The notes under the pieces are model-generated. The model was given only the letters and a program-made list of their open reading frames with translations, had not been told where the DNA came from and ran no database searches. DNA of 64,000 nt from Cyclospora cayetanensis (taxonomy: Eukaryota > Apicomplexa > Conoidasida > Eucoccidiorida > Eimeriidae), in assembly GCF_002999335.1 (NCBI RefSeq), contig NW_020312657.1:149039-213038 (forward strand), written 5' to 3'. Of the stretch, positions 36,176 to 48,700 are shown piece by piece. Each line of letters opens with the position of its first letter. Position 1 is the stretch's first letter. Position numbers and translations under genes: made by a program.

Positions 36176-39100
36176 TCTCGGGGTGGATGTCTATGGTCTG
36201 TGTGCAGCCTTATGGAGGCAACCCCTCTGGACGTCCTTATACAGTCTCTGTCACCAGCAGAGCTCTCGAAAGTCGCCGCTCGCAGCTGCTCTTGGGAGCT
36301 GCACTGTCTGCTGCAGCAGCAGCACCGCAGTTCTCTGAAGAAGGCGAACTCGTCGTGAGACTGCCTTCGGACGGAGAGAACTCTCCTGCTTTACTCTTCC
36401 GCCTGCAGCGGTCTACTGGGATGGTATGTGTAGATTACTGGCGGCTACCTTCCGTCTTGGTGCTTCGCTCCCCTACCCTCAGTGTGGCTCTCTCTCTCTT
36501 CCTGCACGCCTCTCTCTTTCTGCCTGCCTGCCTCTCTCTTTCTGCATGCTTCTCTCGTTCTTCCTGCCTCTCTCTTCTTGCCTGCCTTTTCCTGCCTCTC
36601 TCTTCCTGCCTCTCTCTTCCTGCCTCTGTCTTTCTGCCTGCCTCTCTCTTTCTGCCTGCCTCTCTCTTTCTGCCTGCCTCTCTCTTTCTGCCTGCCTCTC
36701 TCTTTCTGCCTGCCTCTTCCTGCCCTTTTCCTGCCCTCTCTCTTTCTGCCTCTGTCATTCTGTCTGCCTCTCTCTCTCTCTCTTTCTGCCTCTGTCTTTC
36801 TGCCTGCCTCTCTCTTTCTGCCTGCCTCTTCCTGCCCTTTTCCTGCCCTCTCTCTTTCTGCCTCTGTCTTTCTGTCTGCCTCTCTCTCTCTCTCTTTCTG
36901 CCTCTGTCTTTCTGCCTGCCTCTCTCTTCCTGCCTCTCTCTTTCTGCCTCCCTCTCTCTCGCTTTCTGCCTCTCTCTCTCGCTTTCTGCCTCTCTCTTTC
37001 TGCCTGCCTCTTCCTGCCCTTTTCCTGCCCTCTCTCTTTCTGCCTCTCTCTCTCTCTCTCGCTTTCTGCCTCCCTCTCTCTCGCTTTCTGCCTCTCTCTC
37101 TCTCTCTTTCTGCCTGCCTCTTTCTTCCTGTCTGCCTCTCTCTTCCTGCCTCTTTCTGCCTCTCTCTCTCTTCCTGCCCTTTCCCCCCTGCTGGATCCCT
37201 GCTGCTATCTCCCGCTTGCGTTCCTGTGCCCCTTCTCTCGCTGCTCTGACTTCTTTGACGGAGGCTCGTGTCGCTCGCTTGGCGTGGCATTGTGTGTGCT
37301 CACCTCCCCGCAGGCTGTCAGCTTCCCATCCCCTGAGGCATCTCTAACTGCTGGCAGACAGCCACTTAGACAAGTTCTGGCAGGCATCCCCTCCGCTGCT
37401 TCCTCAGTGCAAGCCAACGCAACGGAATCGCAAGTGTCGGCATACTTTGACTCTCTGCACAGACGGCAAATGGGGTCTCTCGCGCAGCACATACACGAGG
37501 TGGCTCGACTTACCTCCTATTTAGGAACCAACCATCCGCAAGAGGAGCTTCGCAACGCTGACACCCAGCCATCCGACGGCCTCTTTTCCCCAGAAGTATG
37601 TCACCTTGCAGCTCCGTAACTCCGGGAGCTTCCCATCCCCACAAGCACGTTTAATTGATCTCCCCCACAAGCACGTTTAATTGATCTTCCCCACAAGCAC
37701 GTTTCATGGATCTTCCCCACAAACACGTTTAATTGATCTTCCCCACAAGCACGTTTATTTGGTCTTCCCCACAAACACGTTTAATTGATCTTCCCCACAA
37801 ACACGTTCATTTGATCTTTCCCACAAGCACGTTTATTTGGTCTTCCCCACAAACACGTTTAATTGATCTTCCCCACAAGCACGTTTAATTGATCTTCCCC
37901 ACAAACACGTTTATTTGATCTTCCCCACAAACACGTTTCATGGATCTTTCCCACAAGCACGTTTATTTGATCTTCCCCACAAGCACGTTTATTTTATCTT
38001 CCCCACAAGCACGTTTATTTTATCTTCCCCACAAGCACGTTTAATTGATCTCCCCCACAAGCACGTTTATTTGATCTTCCCCACAAGCACGTTTCATAAA
38101 AGTCTTTCCCACAAACAGGTTTCATAAAAATCTTTCCCCCGCTTCTGCTTTCCCCCAAACGCGGAGCGACAGCTGCTGCTTACGCCTCCCTATGGTCTGC
38201 TTTCGCTGTAGAAACTTGACTCTAGAGCTTCCCTTCCGCTCCAGAGGGCATGCAGTCGCACAAGGGTCCTCCTGGAGCATCCATGCTGTGTGTTGGTGTC
38301 TGTTTTCAATGCGCAGCACCTCTGCCTGCAAGACCAGCAACGCGAAGAGCGCAACATTTCTTCGCGTCTGAGAGGCTTGGAGGCTGCAGTCGAGCGTCTC
38401 CTCTCCAGAGAAGAGGCACACGATGCCGCTTTCCCGCAGGAGGGCTTTTCTAGAGGGATCTCAAATTCTTCGCATCCTAGACAGTGGAGCCGTGCCCACG
38501 TGAGGTCTTATATCCCTTTCTCCCCGTCTCTCTCTCCCCTTCCTCCTCCCTCTTGACCTTTTCGTCTGCAGATGGCTGTGAAAAGGGCCCCTCAGAGCGC
38601 ATGTGGCTCTTGCCGTTCTTTCGCTGAGGTGTTTTCGCGTGCCTTGGCAGTCCTTCCTCTGTATTGCCTCCTCCCCACCTGCTCCTGGGGGTTCCTTTGT
38701 AGTAAAGTTGTAGGCGCCGCTGTCAGCTCTTTGTGAGCGCATCCCTTCATTCTCTTGCCCTCCTATGACCCGAGTGCTGCCGCCTTGCACTGAGGCTGCT
38801 GCAGACTGTAGCGCCTATTCCAGAGCGTCTTGATTCGGGAGCAGCAGAAGCATCAGCGGAAGTTTTAGCAGCAGCATCAGCGGAAGTTTTAGGAGAAGCA
38901 TCAGCGGAAGTTTTAGGAGAAGCGTCAGCGGAAGTTTTAACAGAAGCATCAGCGGAAGTTTTAACAGAATCATTAGCAGAAGCATCGGCAGAAGTTTTAG
39001 CAGAAGCATCAGCAGAAGTTTTAGCAGACGTTTCCGCCACGAAAGGCCGTCGGCATTCTGAGCACCGACCCAAGTCGTTGCCGCAGCTTTCTGTGCAGCA

Positions 39101-42100
39101 CAGAAAAAAGGAGCATCCCGGAGAAGGCGCTGCTGCTGCTTCTGGTGCCTCCCGCAGCTTCGTGCAGCGAAGGCACCGAGGTGCAGCTGCAGAGGGTAGG
39201 GAGGGTGCCTCCGGCTCGGCTTCTTGCAGCAGCAGCAGCAGCGGCGGGGGCAAGAGTGGCGAGCCTACAGGAGCCACAGAACGGAGAGCAGTGCAAAGTG
39301 CAAGAACATCAGGGGAGTCTTCCTCGACCGATTTTTTTTCGAGTGTGACAGTGTCTCAGGCCGGTGAGCACCAGAAACGGCATTTCTTGGGGAGTCGACA
39401 GAGGATCGGCAGATGTATTTCCTCCCTCTCAGACTCGAGCGGCGACACGTTCGAGGAAGCGCGGCGGCAGTGGAGGGAGACGCGCAGACGTTTGCGAGAG
39501 CAGGAGAAAAAAGACAAAGCAGTCGCCCTCGCAAATCCTTCCGACGCGCTCAAGCTGCATGTACGCCGCATGCAACTTCGGGCGGAGCGTGCCGCTGCGG
39601 CTGCCGCTGCGGCTGCAGCCGCGGCTGCAGCGGAAGCCTCCTGCAGCACTGCCCCCGAGACGCCTCCCGCGGAGTTCGAGAAACTTTTCAACCACTGGTC
39701 CCTTTCAGATGCCTCCAAGAAGAAGGATGAAGTCACCGCCCTCCTCAAGAAATTGAGCACGCTGCTGCCGCTGCAGCAGGCTAGAGGCGCAGCGGATCTT
39801 GCACCGGAGGGTGGGCTTCAGACGGAGGAAGGCAAGAGCGCAGCTGCAAGTGCGGGCGGCAGGGGAGGCTGTGGAGAGAGACTGCCCTTCTCTGGCACTC
39901 CCTGCAGGCGATCGCAGGATCCCTTCAGTAGCAGCTGCGCACGCAGTAGCTCCGAGAACCGCAGCGGAGACAAGACTGTCTCCTTTTTGCTCAAGCCTGC
40001 GGCATGCGGAGGAGGGCTCGCCGGTGCGGACGCTTCAACGTTTGCGCAGCGGCTTCAGGCAGCGAAAGCAGCAGCTGAAGCGGTGCGGATGTACGGCATC
40101 CCCCTCACGCCTCCCAAGGAGGACTGCGAGGTGCCGAAGGGGCTTCTTTTGTCTTCGGAAAAGCGCTCGCTCGCCAGCGAGACGGACAGCACTGCCAAGA
40201 GTGCAGCGAGCGGAGTCGTGGCGAAGCCGCCCCTGGTGTTAACGGGGAAAGCGGTGGGTGCATCATCCCTCAAGACTCTCTGGAATTGCGGCCCTCTTCC
40301 AAGCAGCGAAAAAGCTGCTCAGGAGGGAAAAGCTCCGGTGCTGACGTCCAACTCCGATGCCAAGCTCTCGAGCGACTCCAAGCCCAAGCCGCCCCCTTCG
40401 AAGTCTCAGGAAGGCACTTCAAACCAGTTTCTAGCTCCTCCGCTGGCTTCGCCGCGAAGCAGCAGCAAGAAGGCCGGAAGCCACGCGCCTCGTTCCGTGC
40501 CGAGTGGAGGAACCTCTGGCTCTCTTCGTGGCAGGAGCAGCGTTGAGGGACCCTCTGATGTGAGCGGCGGCTCCAGAAAGGAGTCTTCTGAGCGGCGCGA
40601 GTCTACTGAGGCTGAGGCTGAAGTTGATTGGAGCGATGCTCCCGACGTCGAGGAGGAAGTTGCGCTCGCTGGCTCGAAGGTGCTCATTCACTTGGAGGAT
40701 GCCGCACATTGCCGCTGCCTCTGCGTCGGCATGGCTAGGAGTAGGAGTGTCAGCAGGAGTGTCAGCAGGAGTGTCAGCAGGAGTGTCAGCAGGAGTGTCA
40801 GCAGGAGTGTCAGCAGGAATGTCAGCAGGAGTGTCAGCAGGAGTGTCAGTAGGAGTGTCAGCAGGAGTGTCAGCAGGAGTGTCAGCAGAAGCAGCAGCAT
40901 CAGCCTCACGCCCGCCAGAAGCAGAAGAAGAAGAAGCGTTTCGAGATTGGACTGCAGTGAACGGTGGGAGGGGCGGGAGTGTGAGAGCCTTAGGATTCGT
41001 GGGAGATACACGTGCACCACGTGGACGTCTCGAGGCGTTGCAGAGCAGCAGCAGGAGCTGCACGTGCAGCGAAGGCTGCACCCCCTTATGTTTGTGGCGG
41101 AGGCAGTTCACGGCGCATTTCCAGGGAGTCTGCGCAACGCAGATCCGAGTGGAGCGTCCCCGAAGAAGCAGCAGGAAGCTCAGGATGCTGTGCCTTCCGC
41201 CAGAAAGGGGCAGAAGGATCCGAGAGACGTCTCTGGAGCCGACCAGCAAGAGCACGCGAAAGCCGGCCTAGCGCCTCCAGCCGACGAGCTTCCCAAGAGC
41301 ACATCTGGGAAAGGCGAGGCGAGGGGAGGCGCCTCTTCCGCCGCGGCTGCAGAGTGTGGGCAAGCGGGATCGGTGCCGGCTCGCCACGTCGTCGCCGAGA
41401 AGGGGAGCGTCAATTCAAGCGCGAGTCGCAGCGAAGGAGTCTCAGATGACGTAGGCGGCAAAAGGCATTCTGTACAGCCTGCAGTGAGTCAGTGGTCTCC
41501 TCAGGGAAGCGCTCAGCAGCACCAGCGGCCAGAGCGCCCTCGTGGCAGTGGCAAGCCGAAAGGGCCCCCTCCGAAGATGCTTTCCAAGGAGAAGAATCCT
41601 AGAGCATGCAGTGTGAATAAAGGGGAGAGCGGCTCCGACGGGAGCGCAGGGCGGTTGCAACTCGATCCCCGAGTACTGAAAGACTTTAGGGAGAAGAAGC
41701 AGCAACAGCACAAGGCGATGCAGGAGATGGAGAAGCTGTACGACTTGCTGAAAGGCGAGAAGTCTGACGTTTTGGCTGAGCTGAAGGAAAAGCAGACTAG
41801 GAGCAAGAAGGGTCTTAAGCAGAGCTCGGGGGAAAAAGCCTCTACGCATTCTCCCTGGCAGCACGGCGAGGAGGATGACACTCGCTTGCCTGACGTCATA
41901 GGCGAGGTTCTTGACGAGGTTGCGAAATCCGTTAAAGTCTCATCCGAGATGGTGCAGAAGGCTCTTGAAGACTCCCGGGCGGAAGCAGTGGCGCTTAGCG
42001 CCTCGTTGAAGCAGGCGGAGAACGAGAGAACGGCCATGATGCAGGAAGCTCTGAGTCGCCTGGAAGAGGCAACCGCAAACAATCACGCCAAGGAAGCGGA

Positions 42101-42692
42101 GGACGTGCGGCAGAAGGCTCTGCAGATCAAGACGCTGCAGCACCAACTAGAAGAGCAAAGCAAGCAGCAGACTGAACTGCTCAAGCAACTGCAAGATCTC
42201 AAGGCTTTCCAGTCAGGACCGTCGTGCGTTCTTTTGGGAAAGCCACCCTCCGCACAAGCTCCTGGCGCACGTTCTAGGCAAGCCGGAGAGGAAGAGCCGT
42301 CTGCGCAGACTACCGAAAAGCCAGGAAGCCTCAAGGAACTTATGAAAGTGCTGGAGCCTCTTGGACGGCTACAGCCTCGTGAAAGGCAGATATTCCTAGG
42401 GGCAGCCCAGCAGGCAACCGCCGCTGTAGACGCAAAGGATCGGAAGAAGCAGGAGCTGAGAGAGGCTGCTATCGGCGCTCTGGAAGTCGTCAAACAGTCC
42501 TTGAAGGAGCAAGAGAATAAGCGGGAAAATGCGCAGGCTCCGGATGCTGTAGGCAACAAATGCCTGCAAAGGGTGAGCTGCAAAGAAGGAGACCGCAAAG
42601 ACACAGAGACAGTGCAGAGACAGACAGTGCAGACACAGAGACAGTGCAGAGACAGACAGTGCAGAGACAGACAGTGCAGAGACAGACAGTGC

Positions 42693-42726
<34 letters not shown>

Positions 42727-45700
42727 GGTCCTATAGAAGCTGGTCGTCTGCTAGAGGCACGAGGGTATAAGGGGAGGGCAGTACAAGCACGTGGGGGCGA
42801 ATAAGTCTAACGAACAGGTTGAAAGAGGTCTCTTGCTTTGGACGACAGTACAAGAAACATCGCAGACTTGGTGATCACGGAAGCCCTTCACAGAGGCTCT
42901 CTCTCACACACACACACTCCCCGGTAGCACAAACCACCTCAAAGACAGATACGACGGCGCTCTCCATATATTTCGCTTGGCTTTCGTCTTTTGCAGGCAA
43001 CAACAGCTTTGGATAAAACAGCGGAAGCGATTCTTCGCTCGTCCCTCTGCGCGGCCGCTCGTGCCTTCAAGGAGTTGGGAGATACGCAATGTGCTGCTGC
43101 TGCGAATGAGGTGCTGCAACAGCAGCAGGGGCGTTGCCAGAAGACAGCGACGGAAACGTCAAGGAGCCTCGAAGAAGCCGTTCAAGCTAGCTTTAAAGAA
43201 GCCACGAAGGCGGTAGGAGCTCTGTTGTATAATACAGGGGTTGTCACTCCAGGTGGATAAAAACCCCCCGCCTCCATGAGTTGCGCGCTTTTCCTACTCT
43301 TGATCTCTCTCTCACTCTCTCTCTCTCTCTCGCTCTTTCTCTCTTTCTTTATGTACATATATATAAGGCTTATTGTCGCCTCTTCTTGTCTCGTGCGACA
43401 CTCATGTACATATGTACTTATGTATACATGCCTATATATATATTATATGTATAGACATATATAGGAAGGGAGGCAGACAGAGATCCTCCTCGATGTACCT
43501 ACTCTCTACACGCATACTTGCACTTGCGCTTGACCAAAAGGGGAGTGGCGCTGCGCTTCTGGTGCCTGTGCATGTGCTGTTTCAACTGATGATATGTTTC
43601 TTCTTTTGTTTTCCTCTCTTCCGTTCCTCCACTGGTTCTTAACTCGGTACATTTTGCGAATAAGGCCCTCTTTTTGCGTCAGGTCCGCGAGGCTGCTGCG
43701 CGCCTTGAGGAGGAGACAGGGCAGTTAGGAGCCATGAGCGATTGCTCAACAGCTCCTAGCACCTTGCGGAGAACCTCTTCAAACGCATTTTTTCCCGCGT
43801 TGAGGGGGCCCTCCTTCTACAAAGGCAAGCCTACCGTTGGCGAAATCAGAGACCTCCTCGTATCCCCTGTATTCGCGCGTCGGCAGGAAGGTCTGGTGCT
43901 TCTAAAGCGAGAAGCGAGCAAGGCGCTTGCCAGCGCAGCAGGCAGAAAGAGCGGACGGCGTGATACCGCGAAGAAGGAGGCGACGATTCAGATCTTAATG
44001 CACAGACTGCAACTCATCTGCAGCAACCCACTAGGGGAAGGGCCTCCCGACACTTGTGCTGCAGTCCCTTCTTCAGAGGGAGACTGTGAAGCTCAAGGCA
44101 CCTCAGGCGCGCTGCCGCATGCAACGGGAGTATTCAACGGCCTCTCAGGTCCTATAGGCAAAGAGCCTCACTCCCAAACCCTCCTAATCACCACAAAGAT
44201 GGGAGGACGCCGCATCGTGACTGTTGGTCACCCCGCCAAAACTCACACGGTGCGGCTCAGCGCCTCCCTCCTTGGGGTGTCTGTACACCTTCTCTCCTTC
44301 GCATGCTCTTAGCTGTGTGGAACGCTGTGATGCTTGGTTGCACTTCGGATGGTCTTTGGCGCTTGCTCTTTCTCTATGAGCAGAAAACACCCGCAGATCA
44401 GCTAAGAGTTACAGTCGGCGATCAAGGGCGCAGCGTTTCCGCGCTTCCCACCGCCAACGCTGTTTTGCAGCCGTCTCCCTATGAAATCAGGCTCCTGGGT
44501 AGGGCGGAGACAAAACACAAAGTATCACGCCTGGAAGAGTCCAGCGCCAAACGCATACAGCTATTATTCTCGCGTTCAAACAAACAAACAAGCACATACA
44601 TACATATATATACACTTACACACTCTCAAATGCCAGATTGATCAGAATCTATGCATTGCTGCCTTTGGAGGGAGCGCCGTTGGGCACTTTCGTACTCGCC
44701 GGTGCTGCTGCTGCTGTTGTTGTTGTGCTTCCCTAGCGCATTCCCGCGCCCTTTTCCATTCGACCGCTTGATCCCTAAATAAGCTAGATATGTAGAGCTC
44801 CATCCAGCTGCATGTAGTGGCCTTTTTCTCGCTATCGGCGTCTGTCTCCTCCCCCTCCTTCTCTCCCCCTCCGCGGTTCCTTTAGTGTTGCTTGTTCCCA
44901 AGAAGAGGCCTGCCTTCCCACTGCTGAACTGCCACAACCGGCTGTTACACCCCCCTCTTACCCTTTGTATTTCTTCCTTCCTCCCTGCAGGCAACGCCAT
45001 CGTGGCTCAGGCAATTACAGAGCCTCATAAAAACAGTCCAAGGGAACACCATCAAAGAGACTCCCGCCGCGATCGCGGCAGGGAAAGAGGCCCTGCAAGG
45101 CGCGAGAGAAGTGTCTCTGCTGGCAGCGCTGCCTCATTTCTCTCCGGGGAGTCCGCCTCACCAGAGAAGAGGCTGCCAAGCGCAATTGTGAAGGATCTCC
45201 TGTCCTTTGAAAAGAAGGAAGGAAAAGACGTGTACGTTTGACGCCAGAAAGTGGAAGAAGAGCGGTCGCGCCTCTTCTCCCTCGCCTCTTCTCCCTCCTT
45301 CTACAGCACCCCCACCCACCCCTCTTGGACCCCCATGGTTTTGCCACTATCGTTTTTGTCCTCCCTGCACGCTTTTGACGGGGCCTGAACACAGCCGTCC
45401 GCATGCACATGTACATGCATGTGGCGTCTATGTGTGTGTGCGTTCATGTACACACACACGCATACATCCTCTCATGCATGCGTGCAAGTCCATGCATGCT
45501 TCCCCAGTTGCCTTCCCGCTCGGTGTTTTCTCGCACGTGGCTATCTGATTCTGTCTGTCTCTCTGTTTCTTAGGCGCGGACGCCGCCATGACAAACCCAT
45601 TCCCCGCAAGCCAAACGATCGTCTGAATGAGGTTGCCTTGAAGCAGCACGGATCTAAAGTGCAGAAAGAAAGCGCCTTGGCACTCCTCCAGCCAGGCCCC

Positions 45701-48700
45701 CACAAAGTCAAGGGCCAGAGGACCCCCGGTGTTTGGTTTCAGTTTGCAGACAAAGAAAAACAAGGTCAGTGCAATCGTCTTTTTCCTTTTTCTCTGCAAC
45801 TCCCCTGTCTTCCTCCAGTCCTCTGTAGCACTCCCTGCCAGCGCTTCCAAGTGTTTTTTGCAATTTCGCGGGTACAGCTAGCACACACGAGGAGGCGTGG
45901 GGTGCTCACTGACTAAGTGTTTTGGGCTCTTGCCCTCGGCGCACTGTCTTGCGTAGGCTTTAGAAAGGGGCCGGAGGGAGCTAAGAAAGGGATCAGCTTT
46001 CTGTTTCTTCCTGAAAAATCTGAGCGAGGTGCGTTCAACCAAGTGAGTCAGCCTTCGTGAGAGAGCGCGAGGTGGCAGAAAAAACCGAAATGCAGCCACA
46101 GAGTCCTAAGCAGCAAGGCAAACAGACCGAGGCATACAAAGAGGGGAGTGTCGCAGAAGGGTGAAGTGGAAGGAATTGTATTGTGGGCAGTGGGAAAAAG
46201 GAGATGGGACTGGGTAGAAGGGTACTTGGAGTACACCTGCGATACGGATTTCTATATTTCCACGTTTGCCTACGTTTTCAAAATGCAGCCTTCGGGGTAT
46301 AGGTACAACGATAAATAGGGGATTTAGTAGGGGGCGCAACAGTGAGAGGCACGTAGGGGGGAGGGCAAGGACACAGTAGTCTAAAGCCATAGGAAACATA
46401 AGGCATTACTGGAAAAGAAAAGGTTTGAGAATAGGGGGACGGGGAGGACGGGAGAGAGAGGGCGCCAGGGGTCGCACCTGAAGGGATTGAGGTCAGGTAA
46501 AAGCAAGCAGCAAGAGAAAGAAGAGAGAACAGGGATTGAAAGAGTCTGTCTGTATAATGGACTGCAACTTTAAGATAGAGAAGCATTGGAAGAAGGCGAA
46601 ATGAAGCCTCTGATGGATCGGGGCCTTAAACACAAGAAGGCAGTTGACTCGCACACACACATATATATGTCCATGTATATACACATATAGACACACACAC
46701 ATACACATGCATGTATACACATGCATGGATACACATACATGTGTACACATCCATGTATACACATACATATACACACATTCACACCCATACATACATACTT
46801 ACATATATACACACAGACATTCATATTATATGCATGGAGAAATAGCTTCAGGAGCTTTTATCCCTTCAATCCTGTGGATAGAGCCACCGTAAATCGCCGT
46901 TTGTTTAGGAAGCTAGGTTCTGGTTGTCTGTCTGTGGTGTCGTCTTCTGTGCGTTTTAGGCAAATGAAGCGATGTTCCCGCAGAAGCACACCGCAATATC
47001 TGAATACCGTCCAGCAGCGGAGGGGAGGCAAAGGCAGGAGTTGGCTGCGGAGACGGATGCGAGGAATCGTGGTCGAGACAGTGGGCAGGCCCTTATTTCT
47101 CGAGGGCTTTCCGGGTACAGCGGAGCGTCGAGGAGACATAAAAGCGAAGCTCTTGCCAGGCGAAAGAGTACCAAGGGGAGAAGATCTTCGTCCACCATCC
47201 CCATAATTGATCCTCTTTCTTTCAAGCCTCCCCCAGTCAAAAAGAAGCTGCTCGATACTGCATGGGCGAAGTATGGGAGGCCCCCCCCGCAGAGGAGAGA
47301 GCGCAACTTGGTGCGCCTCCCTTCTGCTGACATGCCGGAGAATCTGGATTTGGTGGACAGAACCCTCGACGGTTTGTACAAAGTCATTGTGGGGAAGCCT
47401 CTGCACAGTCCTTTGAGCTCTGACGTCAGAGGAGGCCATGCAGGGGAGGCATGGGGGGTCCCCTCTTCTGCTTCGGACCGCATTATGGCTGCTGACAACG
47501 AAAGGCTGAGGGTTCCCGCCAGTGCAGCAGCACAAAACCGATACAGCCTCAAACGGACCTCCTCGCAGCTGCAAAGAGAAGTCATGACGGAGGCAGCTCA
47601 GGCGTTTGCAGTCACTGGACGTCCCACAGTCACTCGAAGGGGAAGAGGGGGAGGAGGGAGGCTTCAATCTTCTCGTGCAAAGGGGCGGGAGGAGCTTTCC
47701 GAACAAGTGGATGACGGCGGACTGCTCCAGAGCAGTGGAGCGGCGCACGCAAAAGGTGGTCAATGTGTCACGAAGCCGGGAAAAGCGCAAGCATTGAGCA
47801 CGCTGGATAAGGCTGCCAAGGAGAAGCGAGCGCCACGTATGCCGCCTTTAGAGGGTAAGCCCGAAGGGCTTTCGATCAGGGCAGAAACGCTGAAGGCGGT
47901 GGGATCGAAGCCGTTGGACCTCTCCAAAGTAACGAACCGCCATGCGCACGACACAGTGCCCAGGCTTTCTCCCGAAGAGCTTCGCCAGCTGAATACCACC
48001 GCGGAGAATCTCTCGGAGGTGGAGAGCTGCCACAAGCCCCCTTGCTCTCCGGGAACCCCAAGCGCAGGATCTCAGAAGTTGACGAGTGCCAGGGGACTGC
48101 AAAAGACGAAAAAGGCCTTCTTCGAGACACACCCGAGGGGTCCCTCCGCACCGCCGTCTCCCTCGGCACATTCCCTTAGCCTCGCCGTTCCTCTGGTGCC
48201 TCCAGAGGCCGCTTCGAAAGCTTCCTCTTACAAGGCTACCACCGCTCCCCGTGGTGCGAAGGGGCCCCCTGCCCCCTCCACGGGGGGTTATTCCCTCAGG
48301 GTGGCTGAGGGGCCCTCGGAGGACGACGGAGGCCCCTCCGAGGAGGATGGAGAGTCTTCTGACGAGGATGGCAACGCGTGGTGGGCTCCTTTTCTTCCCG
48401 TCCCCTTGTTCGGGCCTGGAAAGGATGATAAGCGAGCTGAAGAGCGGGGGGTAGTGGAAGACGGTGAGAAGGAGCCTCCGAGGACGCCCCACGCAGTGGA
48501 AAATATATTGAAAGAGACTCAGAATGTACCCTGGATGGCCCCTCCGCAGAAGAGCCGGCGGGATTCCAGCATCGACAACGCTGTGCAGTCTCGGCAGCAG
48601 CAGGGGCCCCCTCAGCAGCCGCAGTATCCTCAGGAGCCACTTCACCAGCTGCCCGACCTTACTCCCCAGCGGGTTCCTCGCGACACCAGCGAGTCGAAGG

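Noticed and set aside
36445..37619. Plus and minus frames of 250-400 codons made of Ser/Leu/Phe/Cys or Arg/Glu repeats
   Set aside because: They lie in the CT-rich intronic minisatellite, where all frames are open because the unit lacks stops.
37637..38130. Possible CRISPR-like array of regularly spaced repeats
   Set aside because: The units are contiguous 26-bp tandem copies without unique spacers, in an intron of a eukaryotic gene.
40431..41255. Long minus-strand frame with ADTP repeats opposite the RSVS tract
   Set aside because: It is the antisense of a 12-bp coding repeat that keeps all frames of that phase open; the plus strand has the large exon with consistent splicing and coiled coil.
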